A stretch of DNA of 64,000 nucleotides, from positions 12,639,274-12,703,273 of the forward strand of contig OZ038463.1 in assembly GCA_964036295.1 (NCBI GenBank), read 5' to 3'. The notes under the pieces are model-generated. The model was not told the DNA's origin, did no database searches, and saw only the letters and a program-made list of their open reading frames with translations. Positions 1 to 22,604 of this stretch are shown piece by piece. Position numbers and translations under genes: made by a program. Within the stretch, counting starts at the first letter, position 1, and each line of letters starts with the position of its first letter. This DNA is from Plumapathes pennacea (Eukaryota; Cnidaria; Anthozoa; Antipatharia; Myriopathidae).

Positions 1-1506
1 CATAAAGCAATACAAATCACTTTCTTTATAAATGCTGTCTCTAAGGGGACTCCAGCTGTCAGGACAAATTGTCATAAAACATCTAAATTGAAATTGTGTA
101 AAATAAAAAAGAAGACTATTTTTAGTTCATGAAAAAATTGGACAAAGTTTCACAGGCACTGCCATCTTGGACTTGTTACATTTCATGGCTGTGCCTACTG
201 TTATAAATCAATTAGCTCTTTTGTCATGTGATAAAGCCGGGCAGCCATAAAATGTCACCAAAATGGCAGTGTCCATGAAATTAAAAACCTGAAAGTGGTG
301 CATACTTTTGTCCAATTTTTTTACAAACCAAATTTCTTTTTCAAAATAAAAAGTCATTCTTGTATTTAATATTGAGAATAATCACATACTAAATATCAGC
401 CGATACAAATCATGAATAAGTAATTGTCATGTACAAACATAACATCCCAATACTTGAGAAAAATGCTCAAAGTAATAAATGTCTGACTGATCATCAGAAT
501 ACTGAGATCTTTTGACAGAATTTATTTATTGGTAACATGGGACTTCCACAAATTTTGCAGAATCTCACAATTTGTTTTCACTCGCAATTTATGAAAATGC
601 AAAGATGATTTTACATTGGCAAAAAGATTCTCTCCAACTGACCTCCCCCCTTGAGTATATAAGCTGTGTCGACATGCTGACACAGAGAATAGTTATGTGC
701 ATGCAAGTCAATAATTCTCTGATATCATGTGCGTCTTTCTAAAATTCTAAGCAAATAGTGAGACTAGTATTGATTGCTTTTCCAGAGTCGCGTAAATTTG
801 TTTATAGTCGCGCTTGATTTTCAAATCAGCTCTCACCCGCTAAGCTTGAGCTGTTAACTGCGCGTCTGTTGCGTATCCCGGAGTTATCCGTGCACGCAAC
901 AGAGAGATATATCGCCCACCAATTCGCACACAAGATCTTTTATATAGAGATTGTGTTCGAAATTCATTGAACAAAGTAAGTTGGTTTCGCTTTCACAAAA
1001 AAATCCGGAAGTATCTCATCTGTGATAAATTTGCTGTTCGTTTATGGAAAATCTACTCCGTTTTCATTTTTACTATATGAACGAGATTTGGATCTCTAAA
1101 AGTCCCTTCAGTATTCCAAATGAAATCAGTCGTTCCTAAAGAATCTCTTTAGTTCACAGTATTTTTTCCCGCACCTCAATGAATATAAATATTCTTTAGC
1201 AGTTAATTCAACGCATAAGCATTTTTTGTGCTTGCCTTAAAGGAACTATTTCACGTTTAATAGAAAACGCCTAAAAGACAAAAATAACAACATAACGATG
1301 ATATCAGCTTTATATATTCGCACCATCGTGAACTGCAACGAAGTCGACCTGCACAAGCGAATTAGTTTTAAGCGTCCTCCGAGTTTGTTGTTCAAAACAA
1401 AGCAGGTCTGAACTAAAATTAATTACTTCGAAGAGGGAATATAGGTGCTTAGCATTTATACTTTTAATATAATAGCTCAAGAAGATAAGTTTGTGTATAT
1501 ACCAAC
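1..1506 (-). other. Probable intron 4 of GABARAPL2, no coding exon seen
   Basis: AT-rich sequence downstream of the fourth GABARAPL2 exon. I searched it on the minus strand for the missing C-terminal Atg8 exon (MGQLY...YVAYS block) and did not find it, so the stretch is read as intron. No repeat family shared with the rest of the window was recognised. Confidence 0.5.
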
Positions 1507-2020
<514 letters not shown>

Positions 2021-2303
2021 ATTTCCTTTCGGACTATTCAAAAATTAACGATTTTCCCGTCCTTTATATATCCGTCCAAACTCGACTTCTGCTGCGCAAG
2101 AAGGCCAATGTTTTAGCACGTGACCCGTTTGTTATTTTCTTCTCTGACGTCATTGATTTCGTAATGTTCCTAATTTGGTCACAAAGATACTTGGTCAGCG
2201 GTTTTGTTGTTCTATTGTCACCCCGCATTCATCGTGTTTGTAATGGGTATTTTTGTGCTCAGCACAGAAAGCAAAATAAGAGAGAAAGCAGCAGATTAAA
2301 TAG

Positions 2304-2334
<31 letters not shown>

Positions 2335-3626
2335 GGGGGGGGGGGAGGCAAGAATGGAAATAAATAACCGTCTTAGGAACCTGTGCAGATGCGTGATCAC
2401 ACGGTGAATCGCTGTCCTGGCCTCTAGCCTGCGTGCAGACGTCCTGTATCCCCGACAAGACGTCTACACGAAGGCTACCCTGGCTCTTCCTCTTATCTCT
2501 TTTGAGACAGAGAAGAGTGCTCGCAGATGCTTCAGCCGCATCTACTGAGACCGTCAAGTTACGAGAAACAGTTTTCCATTGTTGTTTAGTGCGTGCGCGC
2601 TCACCCGCGATGACCGTGGTGACACCGTGCTGAAAGCGCGCTTGCTTTGCTGACAGTGATTGCTGAATGTCTGGAACATGTTTTCTTGCACGTGAGACGA
2701 AACTACAAAAAAGGATGCTCATTCCCGCGTGCTGTAAATCTTGGTTCTAGCGCCGTGTGACCACGGCGTATATTGCACCACTAGTTCGACATTGAGTGGG
2801 CTGGAAATATTGCCTTTGTGATTTTCACGTGAATCCCTGATTGTCATGACTGATTTTTAGTCATTGCGTGTTTTATCGGGATTGCGTCCGAAAATATGAT
2901 TTATTTTTTAGATAATCTCTCTATTCTCTGTTTTGTTTTTGTTTTTGTTTTTGTGTGAAAAGATAATGGTCTACAGAGGTATTAAGACACTTCAAAGGCC
3001 AAATCAGATGAAGTATAGCTTGATTCAATGCGCATGCGTCAACACGGAATGTCTTCTAAAACCAATGTTAGAAATAGGTTTCAAAACCATTTAGAAATTA
3101 TATAACTTGTTCAACAACTAGAAAACGAGTACAAGACTTAGCGTGCTATTATGTTGCCCTTTTGCACCGAACCTTTCAGCGTTCCTTTCCGGACAGTAAA
3201 TTGACTCCCATAATGAGAATACAACAGCTTCTCGCTAGGTCGGTGTCGAGTGGCAGTTTTTGTTAGCTTTGCGCAGTGGCATTACCGTAACCAGTGAGGT
3301 TCATCCGAGGTGCGGTTATTGCTGATTGAAAACTTTTCCCAATACCCCGCCAGACGGCTTGAAATACAGCCGGCTGTGCAATTTTTGAAGGCTCATCCGT
3401 GAGCCCCACAATAAATGAAAAAAAAAGAAAACATTGAAAAGTAGTTTGGAACCGGAACAGTTGTTTCGTACTAGTACGACTGGTTCAAACAAGAAGTTCA
3501 GCAGGAGAGCCAGTTGGCGTTAGTCCTGGAAATCAGTTTGAGCCTGCACTTGCATGCAACGACAGCTCGACGTCGAGCCAAGATCTGAGCCTCCGATCAG
3601 CGCCAACAGCGGCACACTGATTCAAG
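2021..3626. promoter_or_regulatory. Intergenic/divergent promoter region GABARAPL2-OTUD6B
   Basis: The two flanking genes are transcribed away from each other, so this 1.6 kb holds both promoters. It contains a (GA)n tract followed by a run of about 18 G (2308-2346) and a T-rich (GTTTTT)n stretch near 2930-2955. ORFs of 119 and 175 codons here cross the low-complexity tract and show no family signature, so I do not call them genes. Confidence 0.5.
2308..2346. repeat. (GA)n followed by poly-G
   Basis: Simple-sequence tract: eight or so GA units running directly into an uninterrupted G run of about 18 bases. It lies in the divergent promoter region of GABARAPL2 and OTUD6B. Poly-G length is likely unstable and error-prone in assembly. 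Confidence 0.9.
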
Positions 3627-6600
3627 ATGGCGGACGACACGGCCGACAGCGAAGGCGAGTATGAAAAATTGGAAAGGAGGCACAAGAAGGAAAAGAAAGA
3701 CCTTCAAGGTATGCTGTAGCAGCAGCAATTTTAAGCGTCCTGTCCCTGCGTATCTCTTGATGTATTTGTAGTAGTATCTTTCAGTCACTGAAGAAAGAAC
3801 ACTCCGTGCTTAATTTCTGATTTCAGTGATAAATACACCGAGTTTTCCCCCGGATCAGCTGTTTGCTACTCTGGTTATCTCTTTATTTAGTATAAACAAA
3901 TGATTTATGTTTTCTGTCCGAGGCTAGGTGTGACTCTTTGGTTCCCCTCCACGTATCCCTTCAATGTCACCATATAATTCTTGTTGAGGCCATATTTATT
4001 ATGAGCTATTTTTGTCAGATACGTAATTCTCTCAGATGTATTTATTGTAGTCACCCAGATTTGATGAGTTGTTTAAGTTGACACAAGCTGTTTCAAATCA
4101 AACAGCAAAGATCCAGTCAATGAAGCACTCCATTCCAAAAGGAGACAAAAAGAAAAAGAAACAGGTGATGGCAGAGATCAGTGTACTGGAGGAGGAGCAG
4201 ACACAGAGACATGAAAAGGAGCTCAAGGAACTTCACACAAATACACAACAGGTTACTCAATTCAGTGCCTTTTATGAACAGGACTAAAAATGTACACCCA
4301 ACAGGGACAGATCCAGATTGATTTATACCAATTTATGGAAACTGGTCAGATATTGAAAGCTTAGTTCTACACCTCCCGAAATGGCCTTTTGGAGAGTCAA
4401 ATCTCATTTTTCCCCAGGGGAGTATAAAGTCCTAAACTCCTGGGAAACCCATGCCAGTAAGATTGTCTTCTGATCTGCTCCTACTGAGAATAGATAATCA
4501 TTCCCTTTCTACCAAAAAGGACACTCTAAAACTACCAAGAAGCCAACATCTTCTGAAAACGCCTAATCTCAACATTATTGTACAGGCTTTGAAAGGTGGA
4601 AGAGTCCATATATAACCCTAAAAATAATTTGTGTGATTTATGGACCCCATAGCTAATTCCCCCTAAATAATAAGAATCTCTTACAAAAACAGCCTCTCTC
4701 TGTCAGAGATAGTACATAGTTCATAACTCCTCACTGTCAATGTTTTCCTCGCAGACAGTAGTGAAACATATTGAAGTCCCTGACTCTGGACTGACAGATA
4801 AGCTGAATGACTCTCACATTTCTGACACAGTTCCCCATACAAGTCGAGCTCAAAAGAGAAGGGTAATGGATGCCACTGATAGTGTTTCTGTTATTAATAA
4901 TACTGCATGAAATTCCAGGGATACTGCCACATTAGGTAGTTGAAGATATATTCAGGTCAACCAACATTTGAATGAACAGTTACACAGTAGATATTCAATA
5001 TAGTATGCAGTTGCAAGGATAACCAGAAAAAGTGTGATTCATCATGTATATTATCATTTCATTAGTAAACTGAAATGGTAATTAATGTTAAATAGGAAAA
5101 AAAGGCCACCAAAGAGAGAGAAAGAGAAGAGAGGATCACCCAAGCTGAAGCTGACAACATTTACAGTGCAAGGAATGTTGAGGCTGAAAAACTCAAGAAA
5201 TTACTGGGTGAAAACCATCTGACTATCAAAGAGGTAAGCATAACTAAATGACAAAAATGAACAAGTTTGAAAACTTACATGTCTTGAATAGAGTCAGGGT
5301 TTGGTGGATGACCCTGCCCAAGTTTCTGTTTAACCCCCTGTGACCTTGCTTCTTACATCGTTTTTACAATATTTGGGATATGGTAATGCTACATTGCATA
5401 ACCTGGTAATGAAGATAGTCTGCCTTCATGGTCACATTTTTTGAAGGCCATGTGATGTGTGTGCTGTACATAGCATTCTTTCAACTCACAGGATTTATCT
5501 TTGTCTCTCTTCAGATCACTCCTGATGGGAATTGGTAAGTGACATACCTGTAGTAGCTGCACTCTACATGTAGACGCCTAGGCTATTTTATTTCAAGAAA
5601 TCTGCAAAGAGCCACACGTATAAGAAATCCCAAAACCTTGCAAAGCTTTCATGCTCTGTTTGCTGAATAAATGCTGACAATGTGCCAGATAAGGGTTAGT
5701 ATAATGGTAGTAGACTGGTCTAAATTTGTGTCTTGTATTCCAGTTTGTACAATGCTGTGGCTCATCAGCTGTCAAAACAGGGAAAAATGGTTTGTATGAA
5801 GCAGAGTGCATGATGTTGTTTGTCCATTGGCCATAGAAACTGATCTAACTTATAATTGTTTTAGGCTCTTCCCAAACTAATCAGCATTCAAATTTCTGTC
5901 AGGCTTGTACTGATTTTGTATCAATAAAAGGAACAGCAAAATCAAGCCCTAAGCCTTGTTGAAACACAAAATTCCTTCCAATGTTGATTGCCAAAAGTTT
6001 ATATACTTTGACTGAAAAAGTTGTATATGAGATTGTGTATCGGAAATATTATTTATTTATACTGTCCTGTTATGCCCCTTCAGCATGATGCCAAGTCTCT
6101 TAGAGTGTGTGCGGCAGACTACATGCAGAATCACAGGGATGACTTTTTACCTTTTTTAGTGCACCAAGACACGGGTAACCTCTATACAGCAGGTGTGTTG
6201 AGATAGCATACGTCTCAAGGACAATAGGCCATTTCTGGGGTGCCTCTTGATGAGGTCAAGTGCCACACAGGGACCGTGCAGGGGGAGGGGCTGGGGGGCT
6301 TTAGCCTCCCCACTTTTTTGAGAGTTCAAAATTGATTAAGGGTGAAAACCAGTTGTGAGACAGACAACCATCATTTTGTGTTCATAATCAGCAAGAAATC
6401 TGCAAATGGCCATGACATTTAAAAATTAAATGCATTTCTAGCCATTTCTGAGGACTTAAGTTTCAAATTTTCCTGGGGGAGCATGCCCCCGGATCCCCCT
6501 AGCTAATGAATGATTACGTGTTAGTTTTAAGCCCCCCACTCTAAAACATGCTCTGCGGTCCCTGCCACAGCAACCTTTATTATGAAAATGAGCTTAATAT

Positions 6601-8008
6601 TGATTAGAAATTTCAGAGGCTCATGTGCTCTCAGGGGTTAGAAGGTCAAGCAGTGCAAAGATTTATGATTACAAATATTGATAGCCTCCTGACAACAGAC
6701 CCAAGAGTGGCTTCCATTTTACGGGCAAGAAAGTAAAGTTATGGAAGCTGCTCATTGGTATGCTGTCAGGAGGCTAACCTAAATATTAGGGGATAAACCA
6801 GTTTCTTTTGAACCAAAGTACCATTTTCTTAACATTACTAGATGAATTTGCAAAATACTGTGATGAAGTTGCAACAACGTCAGCTTGGGGAGGGCAGCTG
6901 GAGGTTTGTGAGCACATTTATTTGCCCCTCTGTCTGTCTGTCTGTTAACCTGTCTTCTTGTGTGCCTGCCTGACCCTTACAAAAGATGCCAGTTCATGTA
7001 AGATGTTGTGTTGGTCTGTGTCAGATGAATTAAGATCATTCTTGTATTGTGCCAGCACTATTCCTCAAGTGTCAGAAGTTGTCGAGTCTAAACCCAGTTG
7101 GCGTGCACCAGAATAAAATGTAGGCAGATCCACGAGCATGTTTAAAAAAGTCAGAATTAGTTAGAAGTTGTTGACTGCTCCGTTCGCTCTGTGTTAACTT
7201 TCCAACGGAGCTGACACGTTACAAATAAACATGCACAGTAGCATAACATTGATATAAAATGTAGTCGCCAAACTTGGTTTAAAATGTTTCATTCAGATCC
7301 TTTTTTTGTTAAGTCACCAATTATCATTGTCTTTCCGTAGATCCAAGCTCTGTCTGAAGTCTTGAAGATAACAGTCAATATTTATCAGGCAGATTCATCA
7401 GTACTTAGAGTGGGAGAGAAATACGACTCAACACCAATCACACTATCGTAAGCAGGACATCATTTTTACAGTGTAATATACTATTGATACAGCAGATCCT
7501 CCCTCCTGCATGGGTTTCTATCAAACTATCTGCCAGCAATTGTGGTTACAACAGTTTAAGAATTGGCCCCACCCGGTTGTTGAAAGGAATAATTAAATTT
7601 GTTTTTCTTTATTATCATCTCGGCCAAAAAGGTGCTGTGTTTTGATGAAAAAAATAACGAAATTGCTGCAGTTAAACCATATCGCGGAAGTCACGTTGTG
7701 AGCCGCGAAACTTCTCATCCTCAGGCGTAAAAATGAAAAAAAAAAAAAAAAAAAAAAAATCGAGCAAGTAATCGAGCTGTGAACAACCGATGTCCTATTT
7801 GGACCCATCGGGGAGTCCAAATCTGCTGTGACACCGACCCATAGGGTCGCATAGTTTTTCTGGTAAACCTCAAAACCTCTGGAGTGAAGTGGATGATCTT
7901 TTTCTTTTTCTTTTTTCTTTTTCTTTTGCCTGCAGGTACCATCGACATGCTTATGGACTTGGAGAACACTACAATTCACTAGTACCGGCCGAGGAGACTT
8001 CAAGTTGA
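3627..8008 (+). CDS. OTUD6B: OTU-domain deubiquitinase OTUD6B-like, 10 exons
   Basis: Cysteine protease that removes ubiquitin; the human orthologue is linked to proteasome assembly and translation. Exons: 3627-3708, 4106-4251, 4755-4862, 5096-5233, 5515-5534, 5744-5789, 6084-6174, 6842-6903, 7341-7447, 7936-8008; 873 nt, 290 residues, close to the human length of about 293. The N-terminal half (1-155) is a charged coiled coil (RRHKKEKKDLQAKIQSMK, then a KKATKERE segment). The OTU domain follows: catalytic Asp162 and Cys165 in DGNCLYNAVAHQL, and catalytic His278 in YGLGEHYNS. All three triad residues are present. Start chosen at 3627 because it lies in a strong CAAGATGGCGG context and gives the family N-terminus. 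Exon 5 is only 20 nt. The introns carry several MITE-like insertions. OTUD6B rather than the intronless mammalian OTUD6A is favoured by exon structure and similarity. Confidence 0.95.
6268..6564. mobile_element. hAT-like MITE in OTUD6B intron 7
   Basis: About 297 bp bounded by inverted ends CAGGGACCG and CGGTCCCTG, with inner GC-rich arms (GGGGGCTTTAGCCTCCCC at the left, TTTTAAGCCCCCCACTC at the right). The flanks share GCCACA, which looks like a target-site duplication. No coding capacity. The CAGGG-type end is typical of hAT elements; family assignment is inference. Confidence 0.6.
6682..6776. mobile_element. Small foldback element with 13-bp perfect inverted ends
   Basis: Starts TAGCCTCCTGACA and ends TGTCAGGAGGCTA, exact reverse complements, enclosing about 70 bp. 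It lies in OTUD6B intron 7 shortly before exon 8. Size and ends suit a tiny MITE, but no second copy was found in the window. Confidence 0.5.
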
Positions 8009-8637
8009 CAGACCATTACGCGACGTTGTGTTTTTGTCAGTGAGGAAGACGCGGAAATGCTCTCCAAAAATGACGGGACCCCCGGCAGAGGAAAAACTGG
8101 GGATTGGTTGCATAAACGTTTGGCCAGACGTTGATTGCAGTTACAGGGTTAGTTGATATCATGAAAAGCCGTCACGAAATATGAACAGTGATATGGAAAA
8201 AGTCATGGAAACGGATAGCTTGACTGAGCTTATGGAAGCCATAGAATGTATACATTATAATAGTAAAACGGTGTTGGTCGCAAGTTTGATTTGTTTTTCG
8301 CTGAACGCTGTAAAGAATGTGTTCACTGACGTTGCGAGCCGTCAGCTCTTCGTTAGGGGTAAAGAACCAAATAGTTGTCTCTGACCATAAAGACCATTAC
8401 ACTGGGCAATTTTTCTGACTACTTGTTACGTAAAGCGCGAGACAAGTTGCGCGTGTAATACCCCTGTAACAGAAAATTGCGACTCAAATTGCAAGGAAAG
8501 TAGAGCAAGTATTTCTCATTGTTGCGTGAAGTTGCAAAGAAAGTTGGGTCTGATACCGGCCGACTCGACTGCAACTTGCAATGTTTTGCTGTCGTCAACT
8601 CCTTACGTTGCAAGTTGCAGACAATTTTGCCCCGTGC
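8009..8637. other. OTUD6B 3' flank, no gene
   Basis: 3' UTR and intergenic sequence. From about 8394 (CATTACACTGGGCAATTTTT) to 8635 (ACAATTTTGCCCCGTG) the ends are partly inverted copies of each other and enclose repeated TTGCAAG/CTTGCAA words, suggesting an old MITE into or beside which the LINE tail landed. No clear polyadenylation signal was recognised. Confidence 0.4.
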
Positions 8638-8784
<147 letters not shown>

Positions 8785-10055
8785 TTTTGGTAGGAAGCTC
8801 CGCTCACCTAGGTGATTTTCAGGGAGGTCCTACAAAAAACTAAAGCTAAACATTTTAAAAGGCTAAAACCTTAACAAGATATATTTCAAAGTTACAAGAT
8901 TAAAAATACGTCTAAAAATTATCTTATCGTATCAAAGAGTTCTTAAAACAGCCAAACTAGGTGATTGTCTTGTCTGTAGATCTAAATTGTTCCAGTCCTT
9001 AACCGCATGATAAATGAAGCGTTGCTTGCCCCAGTTGGTGCGCACACGTGGAAGACGTAGATCTTGACAGCGGCGCGTATTGTGTCCATGGACATTATTG
9101 TTTCTTATAAAACTAAATTCAGATGAAACGAGGTTATTCAGGTGTTTATAGATAGCAACACAGCGATGGAAGTGGCGGCGGGCATACAGAGGTTGCCAGG
9201 TCAATTTTTCCAGGGCCTCTGTGCCAGAGGAGTGTCTCGGGAGGTCCATTATAATCCTTGCGGCATTGTTCTGTAGCACTTGCAAGTGTTGCATGAGGAC
9301 TTCGTTGTTTTTTTCGCCCCAGACCAGGTCTGCGTAGTCGAACAATTGTAGGACAAGGCTATTGTATAATGTCAGGCGACTGTGCTGTGGTAGTAAGTGC
9401 CTAACACGACGTAATAGTCCAAGTCTTTGACAAACCTTTTTGCTCAGGGCGTCTATATGGTCCAACCAAGTCATATTATGACTAAATGTGACGCCTAAGT
9501 ATTTGAAAGACTCTTCACGTTCGAGGGGTTGGCCGTTTATCACCAGCGATAGGTTGGGAAATAAAGAGTTGACCTTGCGCGTGCTTCCAAATATGACAAA
9601 TTTGCATTTGTCCACGTTTAGGGTTAACAGATTATTATTAAGCCAGTTACAGATATATCGGAGGTTAGTGTTAATGTTATCTTCGAGCTCTCGCAGATTA
9701 GATGAGGAGAAGTATATAACTGTATCGTCTGCGTATAAGGATACTCGACAGAACTTGGTGCAGGAGGGTAGGTCATTTACGTAAATCAGGAACAAGAGTG
9801 GCCCAAGCACGCTTCCCTGTGGAACTCCAATTGTTACTGGTTTTGCAGAGGAACTGGACTCGCCAACCGTGGTAATTTGAGTTCGCTGGGATAGATAAGA
9901 CTTGAACCAAGTAATAGCGGGATCGGTAAGCCCTGTCTTTGATAACTTTGTGAAGAGGACTTGGTGGTCCACAGTGTCGAAAGCCTTCGATAGGTCCAAG
10001 AAAACGGCGCCAGTAACAAGGCCTTTGTCCATGTTTTCAAGAGAGGAGCGCTAGA
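8785..10055 (-). mobile_element. 5'-truncated non-LTR retrotransposon (CR1/L2/Jockey group) with RT ORF
   Basis: A 366-codon open frame (10032-8932, minus) encodes most of a reverse transcriptase: FLDLSKAFDTVDH near its start, GVPQGSVLGPLLFLIYVNDLP, then the catalytic LYADDT box, followed by the WLNNNLLTLN..K block and the C-terminal thumb-like region ending in the WNNLDLQTRQSPSLAVLR motif usual for this group. The palm and thumb are intact, but upstream of 10032 a stop and a frame change occur and the endonuclease and ORF1 are missing, so the copy is dead by 5' truncation, the normal fate of LINE insertions. The 3' end runs into the (ATA)n array. Clade placement is from motif recall only. 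Confidence 0.9.
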
Positions 10056-11951
10056 AAATATGGAATGCACAAAGGTTTCAACTGTAATTTAAAGATTGCA
10101 GCAGCAACCGTTATCTTTATTTTATTTTATTTCAAAGAATTCGATCACCGCCGTTAGGGGGATCCCAGACATGCCAACTCTTCCGAGTCTCCCGCATGAG
10201 CGCCTCATCACCCGCGAACTCACGTCGATCTCCCGCACGAGTCTGAGATCTCCTGCTTCCCTCCACGCCATTTGACCGAGTGAGCCCCAGACCCCCAGGT
10301 AAAATCTCCCGCCTGAAACTTTTTGGGGGTTGGCATCTCTGGATCCCTTCGAAACATTCGGTTGTCATAGGAAATGTTAAAGTGAGATTTTGGAAGAATT
10401 TGCCTAGAGACTGCGAAATATTGGACTTGAGAAACAACGTGGTGCGCAACAGAAGACCAAAGTTGCAAGTATGCAGCAGGGGGCGGAGCAGAACACAGCG
10501 GTCAATACGACACCACGCACTGCATGAACCTGCCACTTCAACAAGCTACGCTTCTGAAGTAGTTACTTTTTGCTAAGCTTTACTGTTAATTTTCGAAAGA
10601 TATGTTCGCATCGCACACCGATTTATGATTCTGTGCCCTCAGTGGAGCCGGTTCGGACTCAAATACATCTCGGTTTCAAAGGAAAAATATGGCAAATGGA
10701 CGGTGCTTATATCTGCACGAGTAATTTGGCTTTTATCAAGCATATTCTTACTTTTCTTACTGACCCGGAGTTTTTTCAATTTCACGCTGTGTTTTGTTCG
10801 TATATACACTGCCGGGATGTGCGCAGGTAGCAGCTGTTTTCCAGCTTGGAGTAGAGTGAGCAGCCAACTGGACTCAAACCACTTCAATACCCCAAACTTT
10901 ACTTGACTCTTTTACAACCTTTTACACCAATATAATTATTAATTCCCGGCTCTACCAACTACAAAGTCCTCCATTAGTATAACTCCTCCAGTAACTCCAG
11001 TCATCGCGAACAGTTCGTCAAGCATGAGGAAGTTTAGCAGGTGACCTGTTTCCGTGGTAATTAGAGTTTGGTAAACTTTAGACTTTCCCAACACAACTCA
11101 GGTTGTTTTGTCTTGGGTTAGGAGTTGATTTTCAAATTTACCGGGCACAGAAGGGTTTAACAACCACTAAACTCTGTCCTGTCTCCTCATTTCGACCTCT
11201 TTCAAGGTCAACAGGCGCCCCGTGCGATTTTAGCTTAGTTAGGTCTGTTGACACAGTCATGACTGCCTAACCAACGACTGTCGCTGTTTCAAAATCCTGC
11301 AACTTGTTTCGTGTCGTCAGCGCGTCGTAAGAAAGTATGCGACCGTAAGCTAAAGATGTCGCACCATGTAAATCTGTGGTCTTGGGCGACCACATTCTTT
11401 TCAAGCTGTCATACAATTGCAACAACTCACTAAACTCCGAATTGAACAAGTCCACTCTGCAACATGTACTACCTTCCTATACACTACAACGTTTCAAAAC
11501 GACTGGGAAAAGTCTGTATAGTAGACGTACAGAAGCCCTGTAACTGTCTAAACTCGGGTCTTCGCATTAGTTAGTGTAACGATAATCCTTGTTACTAGGC
11601 AACAGTTGGTCTGTGACAGCGTAATAGTGAAACATACAGCGAACGGTGGACGAGAAAATGCTGCAAAGAATGTGTCGATTCGAGCGTTAACCATCTGTCA
11701 GATCAACTTTTCTCATAGATGTGCTAGTGCCAGAGCGCAGTATGAAACAACTTTGAAAGCAGTTACAAAGATAAGCCAGAAAATATATACATATAATCAG
11801 TAAATGTGATCGCTTCTATTTCAATCATGTTTGCTGCAGTTGCGATGCGACACATACGAGCTCCGAAACACGATAGATATGTATACATATCATTTTTAGT
11901 TCGGTTTGAAAGTTAAATAGTCCACTTCGTGGGCTCACTTTCGTCCTATAA
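10056..11951. other. Intergenic stretch between LINE and KARS1 3' end
   Basis: Apart from the short inverted-end element at 10160-10347, no gene, RNA or repeat was recognised. Short ORFs (up to about 134 codons near 10132-10536) overlap on both strands, run through the repeat and lack family motifs. Confidence 0.45.
10160..10347. mobile_element. MITE-like element with GGGATCC/ATGCCAAC inverted ends
   Basis: Left end GGGGATCCCAGACATGCCAA is matched, inverted, by TTGGCATCTCTGGATCCC at the right. The inside is rich in TCTCCCGC words. Fragments of the same family (GCCAAC next to CTCC, or its complement) appear at 17618-17700 in a KARS1 intron and near 55935-55985. Confidence 0.55.
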
Positions 11952-22161
<10,210 letters not shown>

Positions 22162-22604
22162 GTTGGAGAACCGAAAAAGACCCACGTGAGAGATAAACGG
22201 GTATCTGTGATTGGTCGAGAGTCGCAACCCCAGAACCGCCCGCGCAGAGCTCCTACACGCGCGCGAAATCACGTTCATCCTCGAGTTCCATGAGGCGACC
22301 TATTTTCCAGCAAATGTTCTCTTTACACACTGATCTGTGACTCCAATTTGTAAAGCGCCTCGCACATCTTTACTAAGGTACCGTTTCTACATTTGGCAGG
22401 TAGAAACGATAGCTTTTGGAACGACCTCGGGCCTTTCTTTCTGAGAAAACGAATCTCGCAAACAAAGCAAAGGCTGCACTGTCCTTGTTCTGGTATGGAG
22501 CTTATCATTGGATGGCTCTGCTCAGCCAATCCGGTCGAATTTCTTATCCGCGCAGTGAGCCCTGGGAATGAAAGTGCCGGCAGAGAGAGTCTGGGCACAA
22601 CAAC
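22162..22604. promoter_or_regulatory. Bidirectional KARS1/NDUFAF6 promoter
   Basis: Only 443 bp separate the two divergent start codons. The interval contains three CCAAT-type boxes: ATTGG at 22210-22214 and 22507-22511 and CCAAT at 22526-22530. It is more GC- and CpG-rich than its surroundings (for example CCGCCCGCGCAGAGC near 22237) and has no TATA box that I can see. This is the usual layout for divergent housekeeping genes; CCAAT boxes suggest NF-Y control, which is inference. Confidence 0.7.

Noticed and set aside
2195-2722. 175-codon ORF on minus
   Set aside because: Runs through the (GA)n/poly-G tract and lacks any family signature.
10132-10576. Overlapping ORFs on both strands
   Set aside because: They sit across an inverted-end repeat and show no protein family features.
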